From the NCBI GenBank assembly GCA_963832895.1, contig CAWHVQ010000023.1, positions 1-64,000 on the forward strand: 64,000 bases of DNA, written 5' to 3'. Shown here piece by piece: positions 17,019 to 26,006 of this stretch (position 1 is the first letter of the stretch; every line of letters begins with the position of its first letter). The DNA is from JAMXLO01 sp963832895. GTDB lineage: Bacteria; Pseudomonadota; Alphaproteobacteria; Acetobacterales; Acetobacteraceae. The notes under the pieces were generated by a model. The model did no database searches, was not told where the DNA came from, and worked only from the letters and a program-made list of their open reading frames with translations. Made by a program: the position numbers and the translations under genes.

Positions 17019-18383
17019 TCACGCGAAGTGCCGCAGCAGGACGCTCACATCTTGCATTTCTTCCAGGTGGAGAATCGCGTGCACTGCCTCGCGCACTGCA
17101 TCGTCCGACAGCGGCCGCACCGCATTGCGCGCGCAGTCCGCGAACTTCATCCTGAGCTGCTCAATGCTGAGGCGGTTCTCCGGTGAGCCGAGAGGCGAGC
17201 CTGTCGTGGCAGTTGCCGTGCGACCGTCACGCAGGCTGATAGCCACGGCGGCCTTGTCGTGTCCTGCATCGATGCCGGCCATTCGTTCGGCGATGTGCAG
17301 GACCTGCGCGTTTTGGAAATCGGCAACTTCCGTGATGCCGACGCGGCCGTGCACCAAGGCTGCGGCGATGAGATACGGCAGCGCGAACTGAGCCTCCACG
17401 ATCTGCGTGGGCCGGCGTTTGTGCGAGGCGCCATCGAATTGTTCCGCAATGGTCGCGGCGACGGCGGTCACCCGCACGTCGGCGATTTCCGCAAGATCGA
17501 CCGTGGTTCCCAATCCAAGCTGATTCCGCGCGGCAATGGCGGCATCGAGGATGGCGTGCTGAGGGCGGCCGCACGCATAGGGTTTGAAGCTCAACTGGTC
17601 GCCGCGGAATTCTTTGCCGAGACCTTCGAGGAGTCTCGCCGGATCATGACCGTTCGGCTGGTACAGCTCGAAATAACCAAAGCGGCCAAGGAAAATATTG
17701 TGGGCACCGGTGAAGCCCTCGCTGGCCAGCATCGCGGCCAGGACGCCGCTGCTGGCTGCCTGGCCGGCCTGCAGGCGCTTGGTGAGCGCGCCATCCAGGA
17801 TGCACTGGCGGTTCCCGGCGGCCTGGCTGAATGCGACTCCAAGCGCATTCACCATCTGCTCCGCATTCAAGCCAATCAGCTTGCCGGCAGCCGCGGCGGC
17901 ACCGAACACGCCCATCGCCGCGGTGCGATGCCAGCCGCGATCGAGCGTCGAGGCGAGGGCCACGCGGCAAGACACATCGAGGCCGAGCGCGATCGCCAGA
18001 AGCAGGCGCTGGCCGGACACGCCGCCGAGCATGTCAGATACGGCAAGGCTCGCGGCGAGCACCGATGCGCCCGGATGGATCGAACCGCCGTGATCGAGCG
18101 TGTCGTCAAAGTCGAGAGCGTGCGCCATGCTGGCGTTTATCATCGCGGCCTGTGGCGCCGGCAGCCGAAGCTGCCACAGCATCACCTGGCTCTGCGGAAC
18201 ACCTGCCCAGCCGCCGATAACGCGGGCGAGCTCGGGGATTCCGGGTGCGCCGCTGCCGCCAAGCAGGCAGCCAAACGTGTCAAGGATGTCGTTGCGAGTG
18301 GCGACCCGCGTGGAAGTCGGCAAATCCCCGAAGTCGGTGCCACATATGTGCTCGGCCAATGCCCAAGCCGGATCCTTGATCAT
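17019..18383 (-). CDS. MmgE/PrpD family protein
   Basis: The start at 18383 (ATG) gives 454 residues; a longer in-frame start at 18443 would add 20 residues without family similarity. TRNDILDTFGCLLGGSGAPG, then ASMAHALDFDDTLDHGGSIHPG and KPYACGRPQHAILDA are diagnostic MmgE/PrpD motifs. PrpD is 2-methylcitrate dehydratase, but paralogues beside catabolic monooxygenases often act on other substrates, so the activity is left open. It ends 29 bp before the start of the downstream monooxygenase on the same strand, suggesting an operon. Confidence 0.85.
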   Translation of the reverse strand: MIKDPAWALAEHICGTDFGDLPTSTRVATRNDILDTFGCLLGGSGAPGIPELARVIGGWAGVPQSQVMLWQLRLPAPQAAMINASMAHALDFDDTLDHGGSIHPGASVLAASLAVSDMLGGVSGQRLLLAIALGLDVSCRVALASTLDRGWHRTAAMGVFGAAAAAGKLIGLNAEQMVNALGVAFSQAAGNRQCILDGALTKRLQAGQAASSGVLAAMLASEGFTGAHNIFLGRFGYFELYQPNGHDPARLLEGLGKEFRGDQLSFKPYACGRPQHAILDAAIAARNQLGLGTTVDLAEIADVRVTAVAATIAEQFDGASHKRRPTQIVEAQFALPYLIAAALVHGRVGITEVADFQNAQVLHIAERMAGIDAGHDKAAVAISLRDGRTATATTGSPLGSPENRLSIEQLRMKFADCARNAVRPLSDDAVREAVHAILHLEEMQDVSVLLRHFA

Positions 18384-18487
18384 GTTCTTTCGACTTCCGT
18401 TGCTTCCCAGCGTGAGCCCTGACCTTCCGATCGGTGGTATCATCCGCTATTGGACGCCGGTTGCAAACCACGACGGCGGGTTCCGAC

Positions 18488-19015
18488 ATGACAGGCTTGA
18501 CGGTGACATCGGGCGGCGAAATCGATGCCAAGGCTTTTTGGACGGCGCTCGGGCAGCGGGCGACCGGCATGACCGTTGTCACCGCGGACAGTGACGACGG
18601 GCCTACAGGCTTTCTTGGACTTTCCGCGGCTCACGTCACAGCCAACCCGCCAACCATGCTGGTGTCGGTCGATCGCAAGACCGGTGCTCTTGCCGGCATT
18701 ATGTCGCGCCGTCACTTTGCGGTAAATTTCCTGCCGGCCAACGCCGCGAAGGTTGCCGATGCGTTCGGCGGCAGAGCAGGTATCTCCGGCGCCGCCCGTT
18801 TCGCTGCCGGCGAGTGGCGCGTCCTCTCGACCGGTGCTCCCGTCTTCTGCGACGCGCTCGGCGTGTTCGACTGCGTCGTTGACGAAATACTCGACCGAGG
18901 CGACGTCTCGATCATCATCGGCAAGGTTGTCGCGGTTGCCTCGCGCGCGGATGGCGACCCGTTGATCTTCTTTCGTGGCAGGAGCCACGCGGGTTCGGGC
19001 AGCAGCATTGGCTGA
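18488..19015 (+). CDS. Flavin reductase-like protein
   Basis: The ATG at 18488 gives 175 residues. ALGQRATGMTVVTADSDDGP, then GLSAAHVTANPPTMLVSVD is the flavin-reductase (FMN-binding split-barrel) core, and FAVNFLPANAAKVADAF follows. Such enzymes reduce FMN with NAD(P)H for two-component monooxygenases. It is divergent from the MmgE/PrpD-monooxygenase operon, 104 bp away, and is its likely electron supplier. Confidence 0.85.
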   Translation: MTGLTVTSGGEIDAKAFWTALGQRATGMTVVTADSDDGPTGFLGLSAAHVTANPPTMLVSVDRKTGALAGIMSRRHFAVNFLPANAAKVADAFGGRAGISGAARFAAGEWRVLSTGAPVFCDALGVFDCVVDEILDRGDVSIIIGKVVAVASRADGDPLIFFRGRSHAGSGSSIG

Positions 19016-19138
19016 ACCTGTCGTGGGCTGCCCCTTTGGATTCCGGCGCAGCTATCTTAGAGTTCCCGCCATCAAGTGGATCTCGGCGTGACCTGGCCCG
19101 CGTCGAAATCTGCCAATTGCGCAAGAAGGAGGAACGCC

Positions 19139-19771
19139 ATGGCAAAGGGTGTGCTGATCGCGGCGATGGATTTCTCGAATGTGGATGCCGGCGAATTCAA
19201 CGACTGGTACGATACCGAGCATGTTCCTGAACGCCAGCGGGTGGCGGGATTTCTGACGCTGCAGCGGTGGATCGGCGCGGACAATCCGAAACAGTCGGTT
19301 GCGACCTACGACCTCGATAGCCTTGAAGTGCTTCGCGGCCCAGGCTACCGCGCCATCGGGGGAGAAAATCTGTCGCCGTGGTCGAAACGCGTGACCTCGA
19401 AGGTTGAGCGCCTGCTGCGCTACGAAGGCGAGCAAACTCTCCCGGGCGATGCGATCGCTCCGGCCAATGCCGGCGGGCTCCTGTTGGTCGGTATGACCCC
19501 TGGGGCGGAAGTCGAGACCGCATTCAACGCGTGGTATGACAAAGAGCACGTGCCCGCGCTGGCCGGCGTTCCCGGCGTGCTATGCGCGCGCCGTTTCCGC
19601 ACCGGCGGTGGCGGCCCAAAATACATCGCGCTCTATCATCTGACATCCCCCGGTGTGGTCGACACGGCAGAGTGGAAGGACGCGAGCGGCTCGACCCCGA
19701 TGCCGCAGCACGTTCGCGACCGGATCAGCGACCGGCTGCGCCTCGTGTGTCGAAACTACGTCCGCGCGTAG
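19139..19771 (+). CDS. Tandem dimeric alpha-beta-barrel (EthD-like) protein
   Basis: The ATG at 19139 follows AAGGAGG closely and gives 210 residues. Two similar domains are visible: FNDWYDTEHVPERQRVAGF in the first and FNAWYDKEHVPALAGVPGV in the second, each followed by a repeated RRW/ARRF strand. This W-Y-D-x-E-H-V-P box is common in EthD-like and related dimeric alpha-beta-barrel proteins linked to oxidative catabolism. The duplication makes a single-chain pseudo-dimer. It is cotranscribed in direction with the flavin reductase 123 bp upstream. Confidence 0.72.
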   Translation: MAKGVLIAAMDFSNVDAGEFNDWYDTEHVPERQRVAGFLTLQRWIGADNPKQSVATYDLDSLEVLRGPGYRAIGGENLSPWSKRVTSKVERLLRYEGEQTLPGDAIAPANAGGLLLVGMTPGAEVETAFNAWYDKEHVPALAGVPGVLCARRFRTGGGGPKYIALYHLTSPGVVDTAEWKDASGSTPMPQHVRDRISDRLRLVCRNYVRA

Positions 19772-19795
19772 GCATCGGGCGGCGCTCGCCGACAC

Positions 19796-20476
19796 GTGGA
19801 GCAGTTGCCAGGATTGCCGGAGACGGCGTTCGATAAGGTGGATCCGTCACCGGACGCCGAGTTCTACGAATACCCACGGTTTGTTACCCACATCGATGAT
19901 GGGGCGATCGCCACGGTGACGCGGACGTATCGCGAGAGACTGCCGGCCGGCGGAGCGATGCTCGATCTGATGAGCAGTTGGGTGAGCCACCTGCCGGCGG
20001 AAATTGCCTACACCTCCGTGGTTGGCCATGGCATGAATGACGAGGAACTTGCCGCGAACCCACGCCTCTCGCGATGGTTCGTGCAGGATCTCAACATCGA
20101 GCCGGCGCTGCCGCTCGGTGACGGCGTATTCGACGGCGCCTGCCTGTGCGTATCGGTGCAGTATCTGCAGCGACCGGTTGATGTGTTCCGGGAAGTGCGC
20201 CGCGTGCTGCGACCTGGCGCGCCGTTCGTGGTGTCGTTCTCCAACCGATGCTTTCCGACCAAGGCGGTGGCGATCTGGCAATCGCTTGCGGGACCGGACC
20301 AGCAGCGTCTGATTGGCGCCTATATGCGGGCAGCCGGGTTCACCGACGTCGCCGGTCAGGCTTCCACGCCGCCGCAAGGTGACCCGTTGTGGATCGTGAT
20401 CGGGATCGCCTCATGCGGGTCGGGGGGACCGGGAGATCAATCCGCCTCCCTCGCGCCTGCGGTGAACCGCCCCTGA
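19796..20476 (+). CDS. SAM-dependent methyltransferase-like protein
   Basis: A 226-residue protein with a GTG start 24 bp after the preceding gene. The Rossmann-type order is recognisable: AMLDLMSSWVSHLP, VVGHGMNDEEL, FVQDLNIEPALPLGDGVFDG, then VDVFREVRRVLRPGAPFVVS and a late AGF. The glycine-rich SAM loop (usually D/E-x-G-x-G) is replaced by D-L-M-S-S-W, so cofactor binding may be altered. This variant (a methyltransferase type 11-like group) is widespread in proteobacteria. Its role is unknown. Confidence 0.7.
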   Translation: MEQLPGLPETAFDKVDPSPDAEFYEYPRFVTHIDDGAIATVTRTYRERLPAGGAMLDLMSSWVSHLPAEIAYTSVVGHGMNDEELAANPRLSRWFVQDLNIEPALPLGDGVFDGACLCVSVQYLQRPVDVFREVRRVLRPGAPFVVSFSNRCFPTKAVAIWQSLAGPDQQRLIGAYMRAAGFTDVAGQASTPPQGDPLWIVIGIASCGSGGPGDQSASLAPAVNRP

Positions 20477-20501
20477 GTTCGGGGTCGGGGGGCGGTTCAC
20501 C
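20461..20501 (+). terminator. Strong GC hairpin at end of methyltransferase gene
   Basis: GGTGAACCGCCCC (20461-20473) pairs with GGGGCGGTTCACC ending at 20501. The upstream arm covers the last codons of the methyltransferase gene. A run of T is absent on the plus strand (CAAAGGC follows), so termination may be weak or the hairpin may protect the mRNA end. Positions 20502-20638 hold no gene. Confidence 0.5.
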
Positions 20502-20638
20502 AAAGGCACGGCTGCCCGGGGAAAGGGGACCGGGCGTTGCCATCGTGCCGCAGGCACAGTTAATGAGTTGGTGTACCAGCCCTAGGCTGCCTGTTACATC
20601 ATCATCATTCGTGCGACAGCGAGCGTGGCGGCCCAGAG

Positions 20639-21994
20639 CTATCGTTTCTTGGCAGCCGCGCCGCCCTCGGGTTTAGCGTCGGCAATCGCGCGCGTGATCG
20701 CCTCCATGGCACGGCCGCCTGCGCCCGCATCGAGCCAACGAATCGCATCGCCGACGTCTGTCATCGTGGGGTCGGAGGCCCGCGAATCGGGCTGATCGGG
20801 TGTTCCGGGCTGAAACACCACCTGGGTCTGCACCATCGCCAGCACGCGTCGTGCCTCATCCGGTCGACCCGCGGACAACCACTGCTGCGCGGTCTGCAAT
20901 TGCTGCCAGGCAGACGCCGCGGGCATCGGTTGCGCCGGCTGGGTGGCCGGGGTCGGCTGAACTGGCTGCCGGGTCGAGACGGGCTGGGCTGGCTGGGGGG
21001 TGGGCCTGGAAGCGGCAGACCGGGCCGCTGCCGCGGTTGCTGCCTGCTCCTGCACTTGGGGTTTCTGCCGCGCTGCCGACGCATCGTCGGCCTGCCGTTG
21101 CTGTTGGTATGCGTCGAGGCCCTGGCGCAGCCTGTCCAGCGCCAGCGCCGCCTCCTCCGCCTGACGCTGCCGACGGAGCGTATCAAGGCCTTGGCGCGCG
21201 TTGTCCGCCTCGGCTTGCACCAGATCGAGCTCATGGGTGCGCTCGGCGAGCTCTTGCCTGTGCGCAGCGAGCTGGCGTTGCAGGGCATCATCCTGTCGCT
21301 GCAGATCGGCAATCTGGCTTTGCAGATCAGCGGCCTGATGCTCGGGCGTGTCGCCCGAAATCTGACCGGCGTCTGGGGTAGCATCCTTGCGAGCTGCCGG
21401 CGGACTCTCGGGCGCCGGTTGCGCGACAGCCGCCCCGCGGTGCGCCATCAGGCCTTGCAGCTCGTTGTCCTCTCGCTGCAGATCGGCGATCTCGTGCTTG
21501 AGTGCGTCACGCGCCGCCTGCCGCTCCTGCTGCTGTGCGACGTCGGCGACGGGAGGGGTCTGCACCTCAAGCTGCAGCTCCTGCCCGAGTTGCGCGACCA
21601 GTCCTTGAAGTTCGTTGTGCAGTTCGCTGTCCTGACGCTGCATATCGTCCGGCTGAGATGCGTCGGGCGCTCCCTGCTGACCGCCAGCGGCCTCGGTCGG
21701 GCCCTGCGCCTTGCGTTGCGCAAGCTGTTGGTTGACCTGTGCCACCAGATCCTGGAGGTCGCTGACCTGGTGCCGCAGATCGGTAGCGCGATCGTCGGAT
21801 ACCGATGGGCCCTGCGCGGGGTGAGGGGGCGTTGGCGACTGCGGCGAGGCATGGCTGGACGCCGCGTCTCCGACGCTATCGTTGGCCCGCTCCGGCACGC
21901 CGGCCGTCGATTGAGCATCGGCGCGGGCACCGGCGAGGAGCAAAATCGAGGCTCCCATTATCGCGAGGAAAGCCGGCGGCAGGAAGCGCCACAT
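20639..21994 (-). CDS. Exported coiled-coil protein
   Basis: The ATG at 21994 follows AAGGAGG and gives 451 residues. Residues 1-27 form a Sec signal (WRFLPPAFLAIMGASILLLAGARADA). The body is Gln-, Ala- and Asp-rich with several heptad-type segments (LRHQVSDLQDLVAQVNQQLA, then ALKHEIADLQREDNELQGL, then LQSQIADLQRQDDALQRQLA), separated by Pro-rich linkers and followed by a Pro/Gln/Thr-rich stretch. The last about 90 residues (WQQLQTAQQWLSAGRPDEA) form a compact domain seen in Acetobacteraceae exported proteins. A periplasmic or envelope scaffold is likely; no enzyme motif is seen. Confidence 0.75.
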   Translation of the reverse strand: MWRFLPPAFLAIMGASILLLAGARADAQSTAGVPERANDSVGDAASSHASPQSPTPPHPAQGPSVSDDRATDLRHQVSDLQDLVAQVNQQLAQRKAQGPTEAAGGQQGAPDASQPDDMQRQDSELHNELQGLVAQLGQELQLEVQTPPVADVAQQQERQAARDALKHEIADLQREDNELQGLMAHRGAAVAQPAPESPPAARKDATPDAGQISGDTPEHQAADLQSQIADLQRQDDALQRQLAAHRQELAERTHELDLVQAEADNARQGLDTLRRQRQAEEAALALDRLRQGLDAYQQQRQADDASAARQKPQVQEQAATAAAARSAASRPTPQPAQPVSTRQPVQPTPATQPAQPMPAASAWQQLQTAQQWLSAGRPDEARRVLAMVQTQVVFQPGTPDQPDSRASDPTMTDVGDAIRWLDAGAGGRAMEAITRAIADAKPEGGAAAKKR

Positions 21995-22295
21995 TTGGCC
22001 CTCCTTGGCGTTAGTGTTGGCAGGATCCGGCGTCAGTCGACTCGGGCAACGCACTGGCATCCCGATGAGTTTGGCGGTCGTCCTGCACCCGACCGCCCAA
22101 CCGTCGGCAGGAGAATATGCAGCGACATCGCGGAAGCAAGCCTGGCGCGCGGTGTGTCGATGGTGGCGGAATGTTGCGGTTATGAATATGATGCAGAGAC
22201 CCGGCTAGCGTCTTCTGTTTCGCGAATTCCTTTGAATACCGGGGCGTATGATCGTATCGTAGTGACAGCGACACTGGATGGGGACCGTTGTCGGA

Positions 22296-22844
22296 ATGCT
22301 GGAACTTCTCGTCGTAGATGCTGATGACGGTGTGTGTGAGGTCGTCGCAACAGGATTGGAGCAGCTCTGGGGAGCGGCCGTAACCCGCGCCCATAGCGGG
22401 GTTGCCGCGACTTAGGCCCTGACAACGCGCCGCATCGATCTCGCGATAATCGAGCCGCGGCTGCCTGACATTTCTGGCTTCGAATTGGCGGAAAGCGTCG
22501 CCGGCCGTAATGTACCCGTCCTGCTGATCAACGGACATCCGAGTGAACAGATCTCATGCAAGTCTCACGGATATCCGCATCTCGACAAGCCGTTCCGGCT
22601 GACCGCTTTGGCAGACGCCGCGAGGCAGGCTGTGCAGAACGCCGCGGAGAACATCACGATCATTCATCAGTCCTATGCGGAGCTCCTGAGGACGCGCGAG
22701 GAGAAAAATCGCATTCTGAGCGACTCTCGCCAGCTCAGAAGCGAGAGCAGACGGCTCAAGGCCGAACTGGCACGAGAGTTGATCAGAAGCCAGCAGCTTG
22801 CGACGTCCGCTGCAGTCAAGGGGCACCAGCAGAGAGGCAGCTAA
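22296..22844 (+). pseudogene. Response-regulator receiver protein with in-frame stop
   Basis: A single frame encodes MLELLVVDADDGVCEVVATG with the acidic pair of a receiver domain, meets a TAG at codon 40 (22413-22415), and continues as RRIDLAIIEPRLPDISGFEL, then VPVLLINGHPS, then PHLDKPFRLTAL with the conserved Lys-Pro. The phosphoacceptor Asp is replaced by Glu in IIEPRLP. A C-terminal helix of charged residues follows. Together this looks like an atypical or dead receiver. Translation of the 3' part from the ATG at 22485 is possible. The 300 bp before it (21995-22295) hold no gene. Confidence 0.75.
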
Positions 22845-22866
22845 CCACTCGGATGCACTGAGCCGT

Positions 22867-23282
22867 TCACGGAGTCGGCGCTGGCCCGTACGGACCGCCT
22901 GACGCGGCGTAAGGATCGGGAGCACCGGTCGCACGCGCCTCATCGTGGTAGCAGACACCGTGCTGACGAGCTGCCTCGGATTCGCAGATGGTCCGGTCCA
23001 GGAAGGCACAGGTCGACGCGCCTTGCGAGGTCACGACACAGGTACCTGACCACTGCCGCTTCCAACGTGCGTTGCCTCCGGGTTCGGCGAGCACCACCCG
23101 CCCTGCTTTGTCGCGTCGTTACGGCATAGGTTGGCATCGTAATACATGCATTGTGGCGGAACCGCCAAACTCTCCAGGCAGAACGGCGCGGCGAGCGCGG
23201 CAGATGGGCCGATCAGAAGACCGAACGCAGCCGCGCCCGGCATCCAGCCCCACAAACGCGCCACCCGGGCCGATATCGTCAT
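22867..23282 (-). pseudogene. Secreted Cys-rich two-repeat protein (DUF3551-like), frameshifted
   Basis: The start frame gives a signal peptide (WMPGAAAFGLLIGPSAALA) and one Cys-rich unit: FCLESLAVPPQCMYYD, then CRNDATKQGGWCSPNP. The neighbouring frame then supplies a second, similar unit: GTCVVTSQGASTCAFLD, then CESEAARQHGVCYHDEA. The two units align in Cys spacing, so a single base change near 23065-23085 probably split a two-domain gene. Each unit resembles the short secreted DUF3551-type proteins of Rhizobiales and Rhodospirillales, whose function is unknown. Confidence 0.6.
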
Positions 23283-23469
23283 CGCTTCACCTGCTGCCTT
23301 CAATAATGTCGCTAGTTTCCGGGGCATTCTGCCAGCTATTGGCGCGTCGAAACATCCGGCTCATCGAATCTTGATCCGCGCCCAATCCGGCCCGCGGAGC
23401 CCACCGATGTTGCCGTGTCGCGTCGCCCGTGCCTAGCCTGCCTGGCGGGGTAAACCAAGGGGACGGAAA

Positions 23470-24543
23470 ATGGCCCAACCAGGCGACGCCAGGGGCGAAT
23501 ACCCAGGCCTGACCTATCGCAAAGACGCCGAGCTGAAGGCATGGCTGGGGAAACGTGCGCCCGAGGCGGCGCTCGAGCCGGAGCTGCCGATCATCGATCC
23601 GCATCACCACTTCTGGGACGCGCCCCATCGTGGCCGCTACTTCCTGCCGGAGCTCCTGGCCGATATCGGCGGCGGCCACAACATTGTGGCGACCGTCTTC
23701 CTCGAGTGCCAGGCGATGTACCGCAGGCACGGCCCTGCCGAGATGGCGCCTGTCGGCGAGGTCGAGTTCGTCAATGGCATCGCCGCGATGAGTGCATCGG
23801 GCACCTACGGCCCGTGCCGTGTGGCCGAGGCGATCATCGGCCATGCTGATCTCACACTCGGCGCGCGCGTTCGCGACGTGCTTGAGGCACAGATTGCCGT
23901 CGCGGGCGGGCGTTTTCGCGGTATTCGCTATGGCGTTTCCTGGGACGCGAGCGAGGCGATCAGCAAATACGCCTCCCGCGTCGTGCCGCCGAAGCTGGCA
24001 CGCGACACGAAATTCCGCGAGGGCTTCGCGCAGCTCGCCAGGCTCGGGCTCAGCTTTGAATCCTGGCAGTATCATCCGCAACTATCCGATGCGATCGATC
24101 TCGCGCGCGCCTTCCCGGACACGACCATCATTCTCAACCATGTCGGCGGCGTACTCGGCGTGGGGCCTTATGCCGGCCGTCGCGAAGAGATCCGCGCCGC
24201 CTGGACGAAGGACATCGGCGAGCTGGCGAAATGCCCCAATGTCAACGTCAAGCTCGGCGGCATCGGCATGACCTCATTCGGCTTCGACTTTCACGAGCGC
24301 GACGTGCCGCCGTCGTCCGAGGAACTCGCCGCGGCGTGGCGCCAATACGTCGAGCCGTGCGTCGAAGCCTTCGGCCCCAGCCGCTGCATGTTCGAGAGCA
24401 ACTTCCCGCCGGACAAGCAATCCTGCGGCTACACAGAGCTGTGGAACGCCTTCAAACGGATGACCGCCGGCGCGTCGAGCGCCGACAAGACGGCGCTCTA
24501 CAGCGGCACCGCGGCGCGGGTGTATCGCCTGGCCGCAGCCTGA
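23470..24543 (+). CDS. Amidohydrolase 2 family protein
   Basis: A 357-residue TIM-barrel metal-dependent hydrolase. IIDPHHHFWD near residue 41 carries the metal-binding H-x-H, ILNHVGG near 222 supplies a further His, and RCMFESNFPPDK near 308 is the C-terminal acidic segment of this subgroup. The GGGGACGG site lies just before the ATG. Members hydrolyse lactones or decarboxylate aromatic acids; here the substrate is unknown. The gene converges on the MFS transporter gene, with only 2 bp between stop codons. Confidence 0.85.
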   Translation: MAQPGDARGEYPGLTYRKDAELKAWLGKRAPEAALEPELPIIDPHHHFWDAPHRGRYFLPELLADIGGGHNIVATVFLECQAMYRRHGPAEMAPVGEVEFVNGIAAMSASGTYGPCRVAEAIIGHADLTLGARVRDVLEAQIAVAGGRFRGIRYGVSWDASEAISKYASRVVPPKLARDTKFREGFAQLARLGLSFESWQYHPQLSDAIDLARAFPDTTIILNHVGGVLGVGPYAGRREEIRAAWTKDIGELAKCPNVNVKLGGIGMTSFGFDFHERDVPPSSEELAAAWRQYVEPCVEAFGPSRCMFESNFPPDKQSCGYTELWNAFKRMTAGASSADKTALYSGTAARVYRLAAA

Positions 24544-24545
24544 CC

Positions 24546-25850
24546 TCAGGTTGTCGCCGCCACGGTACGGGGCTGGCGGCGACCGATCACCAGAACGGCG
24601 ATGGTGCCGATTGTCGCCACCGCGGCGATGGGCATCAGGGCCAGCGGGAAGCTGTGCGTCTCTTCCTGGATCCAGCCGATCAGGTAGTTGAAGACGAAAC
24701 CGGACAGGTTGCCGAGTGCGTTGATCTGCGCCAGACCCGCTGCCGCCGACGCCGCGCCAAGCCACTCGGACGCCAAGGCCCAGAACGGTCCCTTGCTGGC
24801 GTAGGTGCCGGCCGCGATCAAAGTCAGCAGCGGGATCATCGCCCACAGACTGTGGATCGCGAAGAATGTCGCGATCATCGCAAGCACCATCCAGGCCAGC
24901 GGCAGAGCGTTGTGCCATACGCGCTCGCCGCTGCGATCGGAACTGCGTCCCCAGAGGATCATCCAGACCGCGGCGATGCCAAAGGGCACGGCGTTCACCA
25001 AACCGGTTTCCCAGTTACTCAGGCCGAACGACTTCACCAGTTGCGGCATCCAAAGCGCGAGCGATGTGGAGGCGCCGGCCGCGCCGGAATAAACCAAGGC
25101 CATGATCAGCACGTATTTGTTGGTGAGCACGCGCCAGATCGACTGATGCGCGATCCGCGGCGTGCGGCGCCGCTCGATAGCCAGTTTGTCGATCAGCCAC
25201 TGCTGCTGCTCATGCGTCAGCCACGTTGCATGCTCGGGCCGATCGGTCAGCCAGATGAAGGAAGCGATGCCCAGCAGCACGGCCGGCACGGCCTCGAGCA
25301 GGAAGATCCACTGCCAGCCGCCGAGTCCCAGCAGGCCGTCCATGTAGAGGATTCCGCCGGAGATCGGTGATCCGATCAGGCCGGCGACGGGAATCGCCAC
25401 CATGAAGATGCCGACGATGATTGCGCGATAGTGCGCCGGGTACCAGTAGGTGATGTAAAGGATCACGCCGGGAAAGAATCCGGCTTCTGCGGCACCGAGC
25501 AGGAAGCGCAGTACCAGGAACGAGATCGGGCCGCCGATCAGCGCGAACGCGGCCGACACGAGGCCCCAGGTGATCATGATGCGCGCTATCCAGGTGCGCG
25601 CGCCGAACCGCTCCAGTGCCAGGTTGCTCGGCACTTCCAGAATGAAATAACCGACGAAGAATATGCCGGCGCCGAGGCCGTAGGTCTTCGGGTCGATGCC
25701 GACCGCCTTGTTCATCTGCAGCGCGGCGAAGCCCACGTTGACCCGGTCGATGTAGCAGATCAGGTAGGCCAGCAGCAGCAATGGCATGAGGCGCCAGGAA
25801 ACCCGGCGCATTGTCGTGGCTTCGAGGGCAGCGGCGGTCGTCGGCGGCAT
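24546..25850 (-). CDS. MFS transporter, ACS (anion:cation symporter)-like
   Basis: The ATG at 25850 with AAGGAA upstream gives 434 residues with about 12 hydrophobic segments. LLLAYLICYIDRVNVGFAAL is the typical TM1 of tartrate/phthalate-type ACS permeases, and FLLGAAEAGFFPGVILYITY is the TM4 signature. It probably imports an organic acid, in keeping with the surrounding catabolic genes. A much longer upstream reading frame exists but lacks a start with family similarity. Confidence 0.87.
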   Translation of the reverse strand: MPPTTAAALEATTMRRVSWRLMPLLLLAYLICYIDRVNVGFAALQMNKAVGIDPKTYGLGAGIFFVGYFILEVPSNLALERFGARTWIARIMITWGLVSAAFALIGGPISFLVLRFLLGAAEAGFFPGVILYITYWYPAHYRAIIVGIFMVAIPVAGLIGSPISGGILYMDGLLGLGGWQWIFLLEAVPAVLLGIASFIWLTDRPEHATWLTHEQQQWLIDKLAIERRRTPRIAHQSIWRVLTNKYVLIMALVYSGAAGASTSLALWMPQLVKSFGLSNWETGLVNAVPFGIAAVWMILWGRSSDRSGERVWHNALPLAWMVLAMIATFFAIHSLWAMIPLLTLIAAGTYASKGPFWALASEWLGAASAAAGLAQINALGNLSGFVFNYLIGWIQEETHSFPLALMPIAAVATIGTIAVLVIGRRQPRTVAATT

Positions 25851-26006
25851 GGCGGTTCCTTGATTACCTGCTGGTAGCCTATCGACCCCAGCAGTAAAGT
25901 CTCCCCGCGTTGTTGGCAACGCAGCCATCAGTGGACCGCTCGCCGACTTTTCCCGCCGGTGCCGCCATGCCAACGTGTCCGCAATCACAGGTCCGAGGAT
26001 AAGCCC

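Noticed and set aside
20900..22324. 474-codon plus-strand open frame
   Set aside because: Antisense to the exported coiled-coil gene; the Leu/Arg-rich translation has no recognisable domain.
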